DNA of 64,000 bases from Megasphaera stantonii (GCF_003367905.1 NZ_CP029462.1:1426001-1490000); one strand, 5' to 3'. Positions 28,410-37,332 are shown, counted from the stretch's first letter. Numbers and translations are program-made. The notes: generated by a model from the sequence alone, not told the origin.

Positions 28410-28470
28410 ACGGATCCCCTCCTATGTAATTATGCTGTAAAGGTATACGTTATCATTCCCCTATTGATAT

Positions 28471-28504
28471 AAAGTAATACTTTACTATAGTAGCGTATTA
28501 CTTT
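28471..28504 (-). promoter_or_regulatory. Inverted-repeat operator upstream of the AbgT-type gene
   Basis: Perfect 10-bp arms AAAGTAATAC (28471-28480) and GTATTACTTT (28495-28504) are separated by 14 bases. A TTGACA (minus strand, 28520-28515) lies immediately upstream, so a repressor bound here would block transcription. The regulator is unknown. Confidence 0.65.
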
Positions 28505-28582
28505 ACACGCAGCATGTCAAGAAAAAGTATTTAATCTATCCATAGGAAATTCGTATGGTTTTAATGTAATGGGGATATAATC

Positions 28583-28611
28583 GAAAAAATCCCCTGCTTT
28601 ACCGGCAGGGG
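28583..28611 (-). terminator. Terminator of the YbjN-like gene
   Basis: CCCCTGCCGG-TAAAG-CAGGGG-type hairpin followed on the minus strand by ATTTTTTC. Confidence 0.8.
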
Positions 28612-28622
28612 ACGTCAAATTG

Positions 28623-29048
28623 TTATTTCCAGATTTCTTTCATAATGTTCTTATACGATTCGTTCAGGTGCTCGATGACGGTCTGGAACAAGGCGTATAC
28701 GAGGTCGCCGTTCAGCGATTCGTCGGCGCTGACGATGGAAATATCCAGGATCAGGGAGCCCTTGTTGTCAACGTAATACTTAAAGGCCTTGAAGGTCTGG
28801 TTGTACGTGTTGAGCAATTTAGCGAGGCCTTCGCTTCCTTCGGGGACCTTCGGGGCGACTAAGATGCGGATCATGCTGTAAATGCTGTCGTCGGCGATGA
28901 CGATGGTTGGCAGGTTATTGCCGTCGATATTGAGCTGCGAGCGGAAGACGACGGTATGGAAGGGGTCGTCCTTGATTTCGTCGACTGTAAAGGCGGACAG
29001 ATTTTTTTCTTTTAAATATGCCTGGAAGCTTTCGGCTTTTTTATTCAT
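28623..29048 (-). CDS. YbjN-domain-like small protein
   Basis: The 141-residue cytoplasmic protein has the alternating alpha/beta pattern of YbjN / type III chaperone-like domains: an N-terminal helix (KKAESFQAYLKEKN), strands (HTVVFRSQLNIDGNNLPTIVI and SMIRILVAP), a helix (LLNTYNQTFKAFKYYVDNKG), a strand pair (LILDISIVS) and a long C-terminal helix. The domain is a fold-level guess. The start ATG 29048 follows TAGGAG; the frame extends 168 bases upstream without support. Function unknown. Confidence 0.72.
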   Translation of the reverse strand: MNKKAESFQAYLKEKNLSAFTVDEIKDDPFHTVVFRSQLNIDGNNLPTIVIADDSIYSMIRILVAPKVPEGSEGLAKLLNTYNQTFKAFKYYVDNKGSLILDISIVSADESLNGDLVYALFQTVIEHLNESYKNIMKEIWK

Positions 29049-29198
29049 GACAATCACTCCTAATGTAGTAAAATCAGTAAGCTTATACGTTATTATATCA
29101 TAAATTGCGCCTTCTGGCTTCCGTATTTGCGTCCACCCTGGCGGTTGTTCTGTGATATAAATCACAATGTATGATTCGTGCGCATAATTGACTGTTAA

Positions 29199-29261
29199 TG
29201 ATTGAAAAATACGCAATTATGATAGAAAATGATTGAAAAAGAAAGAATTTGATTGTATAAT
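29199..29261 (+). promoter_or_regulatory. fru promoter with DeoR-type repeats
   Basis: TTGAAA (29233-29238), a 17-base spacer and TATAAT (29256-29261) form the promoter. TGATTGAAAAA occurs at 29199-29209 and 29230-29240, with a third TGATTG at 29250. These repeats overlap the -35 and spacer and are likely the sites of the adjacent FruR. Confidence 0.75.
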
Positions 29262-29298
29262 GCAGGTGTAAAGGAACTTAGCAGAAAGGATGAGGGTC

Positions 29299-30057
29299 AT
29301 GCTGACCGAAGAAAGACAAGCTGAAATCATGCGCATCGTCAACGTGCACGGCGCCGTGTCGGTTCAGGAGCTGGTCAATTACCTGGATATTTCCGAATCG
29401 ACAGTCCGGCGGGATTTGGCCGCCTTAGATGAAGAAGGGCTGCTGCGGCGCGTTCACGGCGGGGCGACGTCCTTGAAGGAAGGAGCCTACGACGCGGCCA
29501 TGGAAGATTTGCAGGACAAGTACTCCCTGCACATCGGGGAAAAGCGGCGCATCGCCCAGTTTGCCGCCTCTCTGGTCCGTCCGGACGACTTCGTGTATCT
29601 CGACGGCGGCTCGACGGTCGAGCAGATGGCCGATTTTCTCGTCGGCTCCGAGGCGTCCTTTGTGACCAGCGGCCTGCCGACGGCCCAGAAGCTGGCCCGC
29701 AGCGGCGTAAAGGTGTACGTCCTGCCCGGCCTGGTCAAGGGAAAGACCGAATCGGTCATCGGCAGCGAAATGCGGGACATGCTGAGCCGCTACCACTTTA
29801 CGAAGGGCTTTTTCGGCACGAACGGCCTGACGCCTCAGGAGGGCTGCACGACGCCCGACGTGGAGGAAGCAGCCTGCAAGGGCGCAGCCGTGCGGCAGTG
29901 CCGGCAAGCCTACGTATTGGCCGACGTCAGCAAGTTCGGCCAGTCGGCGCACATTACCTTTGCAGACCTGGCCCAGGTCACGGTCGTCACGGCCAAGGGC
30001 GAAGAAGACATGGACTATAGTTCTTACGAATCTTTGACGGAGGTGCATATCCTTTGA
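29299..30057 (+). CDS. fruR: DeoR-family regulator of the fructose operon
   Basis: The 252-residue repressor has an N-terminal winged HTH (MLTEERQAEIMRIV, VSVQELVNYLDISESTVRRDLAALDEEGLLRRVHGGA) and a C-terminal DeoR sugar-phosphate sensor domain (DFVYLDGGSTVEQMADFL, TSGLPTAQKLA, GFFGTNGL). It should respond to fructose 1-phosphate by analogy with other FruR/DeoR proteins. I take the ATG at 29299, since AAAGG lies 11 bases before it and the ATG 9 bases upstream abuts that site. It is the first gene of fruR-fruK-fruA and overlaps fruK. Confidence 0.93.
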   Translation: MLTEERQAEIMRIVNVHGAVSVQELVNYLDISESTVRRDLAALDEEGLLRRVHGGATSLKEGAYDAAMEDLQDKYSLHIGEKRRIAQFAASLVRPDDFVYLDGGSTVEQMADFLVGSEASFVTSGLPTAQKLARSGVKVYVLPGLVKGKTESVIGSEMRDMLSRYHFTKGFFGTNGLTPQEGCTTPDVEEAACKGAAVRQCRQAYVLADVSKFGQSAHITFADLAQVTVVTAKGEEDMDYSSYESLTEVHIL

Positions 30058-30962
30058 TTTATACGGTTACGTTCAATCCCTCGCTGGATTATGTAGTGCA
30101 GATGAAGGAATTTAAGGCCGGCGACATCAACCGGGCCGAAGCGGAAACGATTTATCCCGGCGGAAAAGGCGTCAACGTGGCGCTGGTACTGGGAAATCTT
30201 CACATTCCGGCGAAAATGCTCGGCTTCATCGCCGGCTTTACGGGACGGGAAATAGAACGGCTGGCTTTGGAATGCGGCAGCGACTGTGATTTCATCGTGC
30301 TGGACGAAGGCTATTCGCGCATCAACCTGAAGATCAGCGCAGATGACGAAACGGCGGTCAACGGCATGGGGCCGGTTATCCCCGACGACAAGCTGCAGGC
30401 CCTGATGGCCCAGATCGACGGGATGGCCGACGGCGATACCCTCGTATTGGCCGGCAGCATCCCGGCCGCCCTTCCCGACGACATATACGAACGGATCCTG
30501 CGCCGCCTCGAAGGCCGCTCCGTACGGGTCGTCGTCGACGCGACGGGCGATTTGCTGAAAAACGTCATGAAATATAAGCCCTTTTTAGTCAAGCCGAATA
30601 ACTTCGAGCTGGGCGAATTGTTCGATACCGTCCTCAAGACGGACGAAGAAATCGCCGAATGCGCAAGAAAGCTTCAGGATATGGGCGCGCGAAACGTCCT
30701 CGTATCCCTCGGCGGCGACGGCGCCCTGCTCCTCGGCGAAGACGGCCGGGTATACCGCATGCAGTCGCCTAAGGGCAAGCTGGTCAATTCCGTCGGCGCC
30801 GGCGACAGCATGGTAGCCGGGTTCTTAGCCGGCTTCGAATCGTCGGGCGGCGACCTGCAGGAGGCCCTCAAGATGGGCATCAGCGCCGGCAGCGCTTCGG
30901 CCTTCCACGATTGGCTGGCGACGGAAGACGATATTAAAGAAGTATACGGCCAGCTGCCGTAA
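30054..30962 (+). CDS. fruK: 1-Phosphofructokinase
   Basis: It phosphorylates fructose 1-phosphate to fructose 1,6-bisphosphate. This 302-residue PfkB-family kinase starts MIYTVTFNPSLDYVV and has YPGGKGVNVALVLGNL, LAGSIP, KPNNFELGEL, and the catalytic loop NSVGAGDSMVAGFLAG with the Asp base. The start is TTG 30054, which overlaps the fruR stop (TTGA); GGAGG lies about 10 bases upstream. It lies between its regulator and the matching PTS. Confidence 0.95.
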   Translation: MIYTVTFNPSLDYVVQMKEFKAGDINRAEAETIYPGGKGVNVALVLGNLHIPAKMLGFIAGFTGREIERLALECGSDCDFIVLDEGYSRINLKISADDETAVNGMGPVIPDDKLQALMAQIDGMADGDTLVLAGSIPAALPDDIYERILRRLEGRSVRVVVDATGDLLKNVMKYKPFLVKPNNFELGELFDTVLKTDEEIAECARKLQDMGARNVLVSLGGDGALLLGEDGRVYRMQSPKGKLVNSVGAGDSMVAGFLAGFESSGGDLQEALKMGISAGSASAFHDWLATEDDIKEVYGQLP

Positions 30963-30996
30963 CGCAGGTTTGTAGGTAAAAGGAGATTGTAAATTC

Positions 30997-32943
30997 ATGC
31001 GGATTGTAGATTTATTGAAAAAAGAAAGTATCGACTTACAAGCCGTCGTCGCCGACAAGGGCGCGGCGATCGACCATCTCGTATCCCTGATGGATAAAGG
31101 CGGCAACGTGACGGATCTGGAAGGATACCGCAAGGCCGTGCTGGCCCGCGAAGCCGAAGGCAGCACGGGCATCGGCGAAGGCATCGCCATCCCCCACGCC
31201 AAGACGGACGCCGTGTCGGCTCCGGGGCTGGCGTCGATGATCGTCCGTTCGGGCGTAGAATATGAAAGCCTGGACGACGAACCGGCCTTCCTGTTCTTCC
31301 TCATCGCCGCCCCGGCCGGCGGAGCCAACGTCCACCTGGAAGTGCTGAGCCGCCTGAGCCGTATGCTCATGGACGACGAATTCCGGGAAAAATTGATGAA
31401 CGCCAAGACGGCCGACGAATACCTGGCCGTCATCGACGAGACGGAAACGGCCCAGCTGGCGGCGGAAGCGGAAGAAGAAGCTGCCGAAGCAGAAACGGCT
31501 CCGGCTGACGAACCGGCCTCCCCCGCTCCGTCGGACCGGCCCTTCGTCATCGGCGTCACGGCCTGCCCGACGGGCATCGCCCACACCTACATGGCGGCGG
31601 AAGCTCTGGAAAGCAAGGGAGCCGCTATGGGCGTCGACATTAAAATCGAAACGAACGGTTCCGGCGGCGTCAAAAACCATCTGACTGCCGAGGATATCGA
31701 GCGGGCCGTCGGCGTCATCGTCGCCTGCGACAAGGACGTGCCGACGCAGCGCTTTGCCGGCAAGCCCGTCGTCTTTACGAAGGTCGCCAACGGCATCAAG
31801 ATTCCGGAAGAACTGATCCAGACTGTCCTCGACGGCAAGGCCCCCATTTTCCACGGCGAAAGCTCGTCGTCCGAGGCCGTATCGCTGGATGCGGCGGAAA
31901 AGGAAAGCGCCGGCCGTCAAATCTATAAGCACCTCATGAACGGCGTATCCCACATGCTGCCCTTCGTCATCGGCGGCGGCATCCTCATCGCCCTGGCCTT
32001 CCTCTTCGACATGGAACACGCCGGCACGGCCCAATTCGGCACGGGCACGCCTCTGGCGGCCTTCCTGAAAAACATCGGCGGCCTGGCCTTCAGCATGATG
32101 ATGCCTATCCTGGCCGGCTACATCGCCATGAGCATCGGCGAACGGCCCGCCCTCATGCCGGGCATCGTCGGCGGCTTTTTGGCCACGACAGGCGGCTCGG
32201 GCTTTTTCGGGGCCCTCTTTGCCGGGTTCATCGCCGGGTACCTCATCATCCTGCTCAAGAAGGTATTTTCCAACCTGCCCCAGGCCCTGGACGGCACGAA
32301 GCCCATCCTGATTTATCCCGTCTTGGGACTCGTCCTCATCGGGGTCATCATGACCTATATCATCAACCCGCCGACGGCCCTGTTCAACACGTGGCTCTTT
32401 GACGTCCTGAACAGCATGACTACGACGAGCCGCATCGTCCTCGGCTTTATCCTGGGCGGCATGATGTCCATCGACTTCGGCGGCCCCATCAATAAAGCGG
32501 CCTACGTCTTCGGCACGGCCTCCCTCATGAGCGCCTCCGGCGAAGCGATTTCTTCGGGTATCATGGCTTCGGTCATGATCGGCGGCATGGTGCCTCCCAT
32601 TGCCATTGCCCTGGCTATGCTGCTGTTCAAGCAGAAATTCACGGCGAAGGAACGGCAGTCTACGGTGACGAACTTCATCATGGGATTGTCTTTCATTACG
32701 GAAGGGGCTATCCCCTTTGCCGCATCCGACCCGGTGCACATCATTCCGCCCTGCGCCGTCGGCGCGGCCGTCGCCGGGGCCCTGTCCATGCTCTTTCACT
32801 GCGCCGTTCCGGCTCCTCACGGCGGCATCTTCGTCTTCGGCGTCGTGACCAATCCGCTCATGTACGTCGCGGCTTTGGCGGCAGGCGTCGTCGTCGCGGC
32901 CGTGCTGATGGGAATTGTTCGTAAAAAACAGTCGGCTGATTAA
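30997..32943 (+). CDS. fruA: PTS fructose transporter, EIIABC fusion
   Basis: It imports fructose and phosphorylates it to fructose 1-phosphate. The 648-residue protein has an EIIA-Fru domain (1-150, phospho-His67 in GIAIPHAKTD), an acidic Ala/Glu/Pro linker (about 150-180), an EIIB domain (about 182-285, phospho-Cys190 in GVTACPTGIAHTYMAAEAL) and a ten-helix EIIC domain (about 305-645, with FGGPINKAAYVFG and the EGAIPFAASDP substrate motif). All catalytic residues are present. It is followed by ptsH and ptsI, so the whole phosphorelay is encoded in one cluster. Confidence 0.97.
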   Translation: MRIVDLLKKESIDLQAVVADKGAAIDHLVSLMDKGGNVTDLEGYRKAVLAREAEGSTGIGEGIAIPHAKTDAVSAPGLASMIVRSGVEYESLDDEPAFLFFLIAAPAGGANVHLEVLSRLSRMLMDDEFREKLMNAKTADEYLAVIDETETAQLAAEAEEEAAEAETAPADEPASPAPSDRPFVIGVTACPTGIAHTYMAAEALESKGAAMGVDIKIETNGSGGVKNHLTAEDIERAVGVIVACDKDVPTQRFAGKPVVFTKVANGIKIPEELIQTVLDGKAPIFHGESSSSEAVSLDAAEKESAGRQIYKHLMNGVSHMLPFVIGGGILIALAFLFDMEHAGTAQFGTGTPLAAFLKNIGGLAFSMMMPILAGYIAMSIGERPALMPGIVGGFLATTGGSGFFGALFAGFIAGYLIILLKKVFSNLPQALDGTKPILIYPVLGLVLIGVIMTYIINPPTALFNTWLFDVLNSMTTTSRIVLGFILGGMMSIDFGGPINKAAYVFGTASLMSASGEAISSGIMASVMIGGMVPPIAIALAMLLFKQKFTAKERQSTVTNFIMGLSFITEGAIPFAASDPVHIIPPCAVGAAVAGALSMLFHCAVPAPHGGIFVFGVVTNPLMYVAALAAGVVVAAVLMGIVRKKQSAD

Positions 32944-33040
32944 TTGCATTCGGCTGTAAAATCAGATACACTTATAGTATGTAATATATTTTCACATAAT
33001 ATAATATTGGGCGCACGCGCCTGCGAAGGAGGAACTACAC

Positions 33041-33298
33041 ATGAAAGAATTTACGTTTACTGTCACCGATCCTATGGGTATCCACGCTCGTCCGGCCGGA
33101 CTCTTGGTCAAGGAAGCCAAAAAATATGAATCGGCTATTACGATGCTCAAAGGCTCCCGCAAGGGCGATTTGAAAAAGATTTTTACCATTATGGCTCTCG
33201 GCGTTAAACAGGGCGAAACCGTTACGGTCCAGGTAGAAGGCGCCGACGAAGAAGCAGCCGCCGCGATGGTTGAAACTTTCCTCAAGGAAAACTTCTAA
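33041..33298 (+). CDS. ptsH: Phosphocarrier HPr with Lys at position 46
   Basis: HPr passes phosphate from enzyme I to EIIA. The 85-residue protein has His15 in GIHARPAG as required. In low-GC Gram-positive HPr, Ser46 in LKSIMGVMSLG is phosphorylated by HprK for catabolite repression; here the aligned segment is LKKIFTIMALG, with Lys at 46. The carrier function should be intact, but Ser46-based CcpA control cannot operate through this copy. AAGGAGG precedes the ATG. Confidence 0.95.
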   Translation: MKEFTFTVTDPMGIHARPAGLLVKEAKKYESAITMLKGSRKGDLKKIFTIMALGVKQGETVTVQVEGADEEAAAAMVETFLKENF

Positions 33299-33325
33299 TA
33301 TCTACGACATAAGGGGGATGTATCC

Positions 33326-34957
33326 ATGCTGACGTTAAAAGGGAAAAGCGTCTTTCCCGGCATTACGATCGGGCCGCTGGCGCTGTTCCACCGCAACACG
33401 ATTTCGACGGCCCAGCGTCCGATTCAGGATGCCGAAGCCGAAGTAGCCCGCTTTCAGGATGCTCGCAAGGTAGCCATTGAACAGCTGAAGGACTTGTATG
33501 AAAAAGCCCTGGAAAAAGTAGGCGAAGAACAGGCCGCCGTGTTTGAAGTACACCAGATGATGCTGGACGACGACGATTATATCGACTCTATCGAAGGGCA
33601 GATCCGCGATGAAATGCTCAACGCCGAAGCGGCCGTCGACCGGACGGCCCAGCAGTTTGCCGAAATGTTCCGCTCTATGGACGACGCCTACATGCAGGCC
33701 CGCGCCGCCGACGTCCTCGACATATCGCGCCGCGTGGAACAGCAGCTGTGCGGCGGACCGGGCGTCGATTTCAGCAAATACGACCACGTCATCATCGCCG
33801 CCGACGACCTGGCTCCCAGCGAAACGCTGCAGCTCGACACGGACAAGATCCTGGGCTTCGTGACGTCGGCAGGCAGCACGAATTCCCACACGGCGATTTT
33901 GGCCCGTACCCTGGGCATCGCCGCCGTCGTCAGCACGGATACGCCCCTGCATACGGATGTAGACGGCATGATGGCCATTATAGACGGCCTGACCGGCACG
34001 GTATACATCAATCCCGACGAAGAAACGCTGCAGGCTATGGAAGCAAAGCAGCGCGAAGAAGCGGACCGCAAGCGCCGTCTGGAAGAAGTGCGGGGCGCGG
34101 CGTCGGAAACGAAAGACGGCCGTTCCGTCAAGATCTTCGCCAACATCGGAAATCCCGGCAATATTCCCCAGGTCCTCGACAACGACGCCGAAGGCATCGG
34201 CTTGTTCCGCAGCGAATTCCTCTATCTGGAAAACAGCGACTATCCGACGGAAGACCAGCAGTTTGAAGCCTATAAGAAGACGGCCGAAGCGCTGGGCGGC
34301 AAGACCGTCGTCATCCGTACCCTCGATATCGGCGCGGACAAGCAGGTCGACTACTTCCAGCTGGATAAGGAAGAAAACCCGGCTATGGGCATGCGGGCCA
34401 TCCGCATCTGCCTGACCCGTCCGGAACTGTTCAAGACGCAGCTGCGGGCCCTGCTGCGGGCTTCGGCCTTCGGCAAGATTGCCATCATGTTCCCCATGAT
34501 CATCTCCGTAGACGAAGTGAAGCAGTGCAAGGCTATCCTGGCCGGCGTCCGGGCCGAGCTGGACGCCGAAGGCGTCGCCTACGATAAGGACATGGAAGTC
34601 GGCATCATGGTAGAAACGCCGGCGGCGGCTATCATGAGCGACGAGCTGGCGAAGGAAGTAGACTTCTTCAGCATCGGCTCCAACGACCTGACGCAGTACA
34701 CCCTGGCGATTGACCGCCAGCAGACGAAGCTGGACGCCTTCTTCGACGCTCACCATCCGGCGGTGCTCCGCCTCATTCAGCAGACCGTCGAAAACGGCCA
34801 TAAGGCCGGCATCTGGGTCGGTATCTGCGGTGAGCTCGGCGCGGATCTGACGCTGACCGAAGCGTTCCTGCGCATGGGCGTCGACGAATTATCCGTCAGC
34901 CCTCCCCTGGTGCTTCCCCTGCGGGAAAAGGTACGCTCCCTTGATTTGAGGAAATAA
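33326..34957 (+). CDS. ptsI: PTS enzyme I (phosphoenolpyruvate-protein phosphotransferase)
   Basis: It takes phosphate from PEP and passes it to HPr. The 543-residue protein has an N-terminal HPr-binding helical domain, phospho-His188 in SAGSTNSHTAILARTLGI, and the C-terminal PEP-binding TIM barrel with GLFRSEFLY, MIETPAAAI-type VETPAAAIMSD, SIGSNDLTQYTLAIDR and the catalytic Cys in WVGICGELGAD. It is 27 bases after ptsH and ends at a strong terminator. Confidence 0.97.
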   Translation: MLTLKGKSVFPGITIGPLALFHRNTISTAQRPIQDAEAEVARFQDARKVAIEQLKDLYEKALEKVGEEQAAVFEVHQMMLDDDDYIDSIEGQIRDEMLNAEAAVDRTAQQFAEMFRSMDDAYMQARAADVLDISRRVEQQLCGGPGVDFSKYDHVIIAADDLAPSETLQLDTDKILGFVTSAGSTNSHTAILARTLGIAAVVSTDTPLHTDVDGMMAIIDGLTGTVYINPDEETLQAMEAKQREEADRKRRLEEVRGAASETKDGRSVKIFANIGNPGNIPQVLDNDAEGIGLFRSEFLYLENSDYPTEDQQFEAYKKTAEALGGKTVVIRTLDIGADKQVDYFQLDKEENPAMGMRAIRICLTRPELFKTQLRALLRASAFGKIAIMFPMIISVDEVKQCKAILAGVRAELDAEGVAYDKDMEVGIMVETPAAAIMSDELAKEVDFFSIGSNDLTQYTLAIDRQQTKLDAFFDAHHPAVLRLIQQTVENGHKAGIWVGICGELGADLTLTEAFLRMGVDELSVSPPLVLPLREKVRSLDLRK

Positions 34958-34974
34958 CTTGCAGATAATAAAAA

Positions 34975-35013
34975 GGTAATTCCCAAGTATGCGATTTGGG
35001 AATTACTTTTTTT
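34975..35013 (+). terminator. Terminator of the fru-pts cluster
   Basis: AAAAAGGTAATTCCCAA pairs with TTGGGAATTACTTTTTTT around an 8-base loop. Confidence 0.92.
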
Positions 35014-35023
35014 ATGCTATCTA

Positions 35024-35053
35024 TTGCATTTTTACTAATAAATGTTGTATAAT
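35024..35053 (+). promoter_or_regulatory. Promoter of the solute-binding lipoprotein gene
   Basis: TTGCAT (35024-35029) and TATAAT (35048-35053) with an 18-base spacer, 50 bases before the gene. Confidence 0.65.
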
Positions 35054-35103
35054 TTTGCTTAATTAATTCATATGTATTTGAGATTACTAAGGGGATGAAC
35101 GAT

Positions 35104-35916
35104 ATGAAATTTACAAAATACGTTGTTACAGCCTTGGCCGGCATGATGGCCGCGTCGATGATTGCCGGCTGCGGCGGCCAGGACAAGGCGGCTGCCGAAA
35201 AGAAGGAACCGCTCCGCGTCGCGACCAACGCCACCTTTGTGCCCTTTGAGTTTAAGGACGACGCCAATCCCGAAGATTACAAGGGCTTTGAAATGGATTT
35301 GATCAAGGCCGTCGGCAAGGAACTGGGCCGGGAAGTCCAGATTAACAACCTTCCCTTCTCCGGCATCATTCCGGTCATCCAGCAGGGCGATATGGATATT
35401 GCCGCCGCCGGTATGACGATGACCCAGGAACGGGCTAAGAACGTCCTCTTCGCCGCTCCCTTCTACGAATCGAAGCTGGTTATCCTCGCTCCCAACGGCA
35501 GCGGCATCACGTCTATCGACGACTTGCAGGGCAAGACCGTAGCCGTGCAGATGGGCACGACCGGCGCAGGCTATGCCGAACAGAAGGGCTTGAACATCAA
35601 GCAGTTTGACCACAACTCCGAGCTCATCATGGATTTGCAGGTCGGCGGCGCCCAGGCCGGCATTCTGGATAAGCCCGTAGCCGATTACTTCCTGGCTCAG
35701 GACGGCAAGGGCAAGTATGAAATCATCGACATTCCCGATACGAAATCGGAATACTTAGCCTTCGCCCTCAATAAGAACAACACGGAGCTGCAGAAGGAAG
35801 TCAACGCGGCCCTGGCGAAGCTGAAGGAAACGGGAGAATTCCAGAAATTGTATAAACAGTGGTTCAATACGGACGCTCCTAATCTGCCGGCTACGGCTGA
35901 AGAAGCGTTAAAATAA
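35104..35916 (+). CDS. Amino-acid-type ABC transporter substrate-binding lipoprotein
   Basis: The 270-residue family 3 solute-binding protein has a lipoprotein signal (lipobox SMIAGCGG, Cys near residue 23). The fold marks are LRVATNATFVPFEFKD, GFEMDLIKAVGKELG, GDMDIAAAGMTMTQERAKNVLFAAPFYES, VAVQMGTTGAGYAEQKG and the C-terminal FQKLYKQWFNTD. Such proteins deliver polar amino acids to an ABC permease. No permease or ATPase gene is adjacent, so it must work with components encoded elsewhere. The ATG 35104 fits the AAGGGG spacing better than the ATG 9 bases upstream. Confidence 0.9.
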   Translation: MKFTKYVVTALAGMMAASMIAGCGGQDKAAAEKKEPLRVATNATFVPFEFKDDANPEDYKGFEMDLIKAVGKELGREVQINNLPFSGIIPVIQQGDMDIAAAGMTMTQERAKNVLFAAPFYESKLVILAPNGSGITSIDDLQGKTVAVQMGTTGAGYAEQKGLNIKQFDHNSELIMDLQVGGAQAGILDKPVADYFLAQDGKGKYEIIDIPDTKSEYLAFALNKNNTELQKEVNAALAKLKETGEFQKLYKQWFNTDAPNLPATAEEALK

Positions 35917-35928
35917 TATTGTCTGTGC

Positions 35929-35976
35929 AAACAGGCTGACTCGCGCATATTACGGCGAGCCAGCCTGTTTTTTTTG
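35929..35976. terminator. Bidirectional terminator
   Basis: AACAGGCTG-CTCGC pairs with GCGAG-CAGCCTGTT followed by TTTTTT, between the convergent lipoprotein and MATE genes. Confidence 0.9.
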
Positions 35977-37272
35977 CCATAGGATGTACGGGACGTAGCA
36001 TATCAGCATGACGATCCACTGCAGCCCTTCGGCGTGGGCGATGGCCATGTTGCCGAGATATGGGGCCAGGGCGTAGGATAAGGCGATGCGGGCCAGCAGG
36101 GACGCGATGCCGACGATGCTGGAATACAGGACCAGGCCCATCCCCTCTACGGTGCCGCGGAGGGCTGAGGCGATGCCGAAGCACAGGTAGTAGACGGCGA
36201 TTTGCCGGAAGAATTCGCTGCCGATGGACGCCGCTTCGGCTCCAACGCCGAACAGGGCTACCAGCTTGCCGCCGAAGGCCGCCATGACGACCATGAGCAG
36301 GAAGGAAATGACTGCGTTCAGGGCGACGCCGTACCGGCAGAACGATTGAGCCTTGGTTAAATTGCCGGCCCCCTTGCTCTGAGCGACCATCGTCGAGACG
36401 GCCGAGCCGAGGTTGATGATGGGAAGAAGCATGATGAGGTCGATGCGGTAAGCCGTCGTAACGGCGGCTACGGTAGCAGAGCCAAAGCCGTTCATAAACT
36501 GCTGGAGGGCCATATTACCCAGGGCCATGACGCTGCTCTGGACGGCCGGCGGCAGGGCGAACCGCCATCCCTGGGCGACGATATGGGGCTGGACGAGTTT
36601 TTCTTTCAGGGACAGGTGCAGCAGGGGCCGCTTCGTTTCTGCGTACCAGACGATGAAGATGGCCATGGCGATTTGCGATATACTCGTAGCCCAGGCCGCC
36701 CCGCTTACGCCCCAGCGGCAGACGGCGACGAAGACGAGGTCGAGGACGACGTTGACGACAGACGACAGGACGATGGCGAAAAAGGGCGTCCTGCTGTCGC
36801 CGATGGCCCGCAGCAGGGCCGAGTAGAGATTATAGACAGCCAGAAAGGGCATGCCGAGCAGGATGACGCGCAGGTACTGGCCCGTAAACTCGGCGATGTC
36901 CGCCGGCGTGCGGAGGGCGTCGAGAAGGGCTTTCTCCCAGATACAGCCGGCGGCGGCACAGAGGGCGCAGGCCGGGACGAGGAGGACGAGAAAGGCCGAC
37001 AAGATGCGGGGCAGCGTCTCGTATTCTTTTTTGCCGTATTTCTGGGCGGCTAAGATGGACAGGCCCAGGGTAAAGCCCGTCATGGACATAGTAAACAAAT
37101 TGCTCACAGCCGTCGTCATGCCGACGGCGGCCAGGGCCTCTTCGCCGACGACGTGGCCGACGATATAGGCGTCGGCCCAGCTGTACAGCTGCTGCAGCAT
37201 CCCGCTCAGGATCAAGGGCAGGCTGAAGACGAGCAGGACGGCGGCAGGATGGTCTTTGGAATACAGGGTCAT
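35950..37272 (-). CDS. MATE-family efflux protein
   Basis: This 440-residue protein with 12 predicted helices belongs to the MATE (multidrug and toxin extrusion) family. It starts at MTLYSKDHPAAVLLVFSLPLILSGMLQQLYSWADAYIVG, typical of the NorM/DinF-like branch, with internal repeat symmetry and GFGSATVAAVTTAYRID near the middle. It likely exports cationic compounds using Na+ or H+. Two hairpins with T runs lie upstream on the same strand, one only 30 bases from the ATG. Its C-terminus overlaps the bidirectional terminator. Confidence 0.9.
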   Translation of the reverse strand: MTLYSKDHPAAVLLVFSLPLILSGMLQQLYSWADAYIVGHVVGEEALAAVGMTTAVSNLFTMSMTGFTLGLSILAAQKYGKKEYETLPRILSAFLVLLVPACALCAAAGCIWEKALLDALRTPADIAEFTGQYLRVILLGMPFLAVYNLYSALLRAIGDSRTPFFAIVLSSVVNVVLDLVFVAVCRWGVSGAAWATSISQIAMAIFIVWYAETKRPLLHLSLKEKLVQPHIVAQGWRFALPPAVQSSVMALGNMALQQFMNGFGSATVAAVTTAYRIDLIMLLPIINLGSAVSTMVAQSKGAGNLTKAQSFCRYGVALNAVISFLLMVVMAAFGGKLVALFGVGAEAASIGSEFFRQIAVYYLCFGIASALRGTVEGMGLVLYSSIVGIASLLARIALSYALAPYLGNMAIAHAEGLQWIVMLICYVPYILWQKKQAGSP

Positions 37273-37301
37273 GGCTTGGACTCCCCTCTCCTCTGATATA
37301 G

Positions 37302-37332
37302 AAAAAAACAGCCAGACTTTTCAGCCTGACTG
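37302..37332 (-). terminator. Hairpin with T run just upstream of the MATE gene (terminator or attenuator)
   Basis: On the minus strand CAGTCAGGC pairs fully (two wobbles) with GTCTGGCTG, followed by seven T, 30 bases before the MATE start. It could end read-through from the upstream symporter gene or attenuate MATE expression. Confidence 0.6.

Noticed and set aside
31036-32949. 637-residue open frame antisense to fruA
   Set aside because: It is a by-product of GC-rich third positions; composition is low-complexity Asp/His/Gly-rich, without Shine-Dalgarno or domains. Similar long antisense frames over gyrB, ptsI, mnmE and others were dropped for the same reason.
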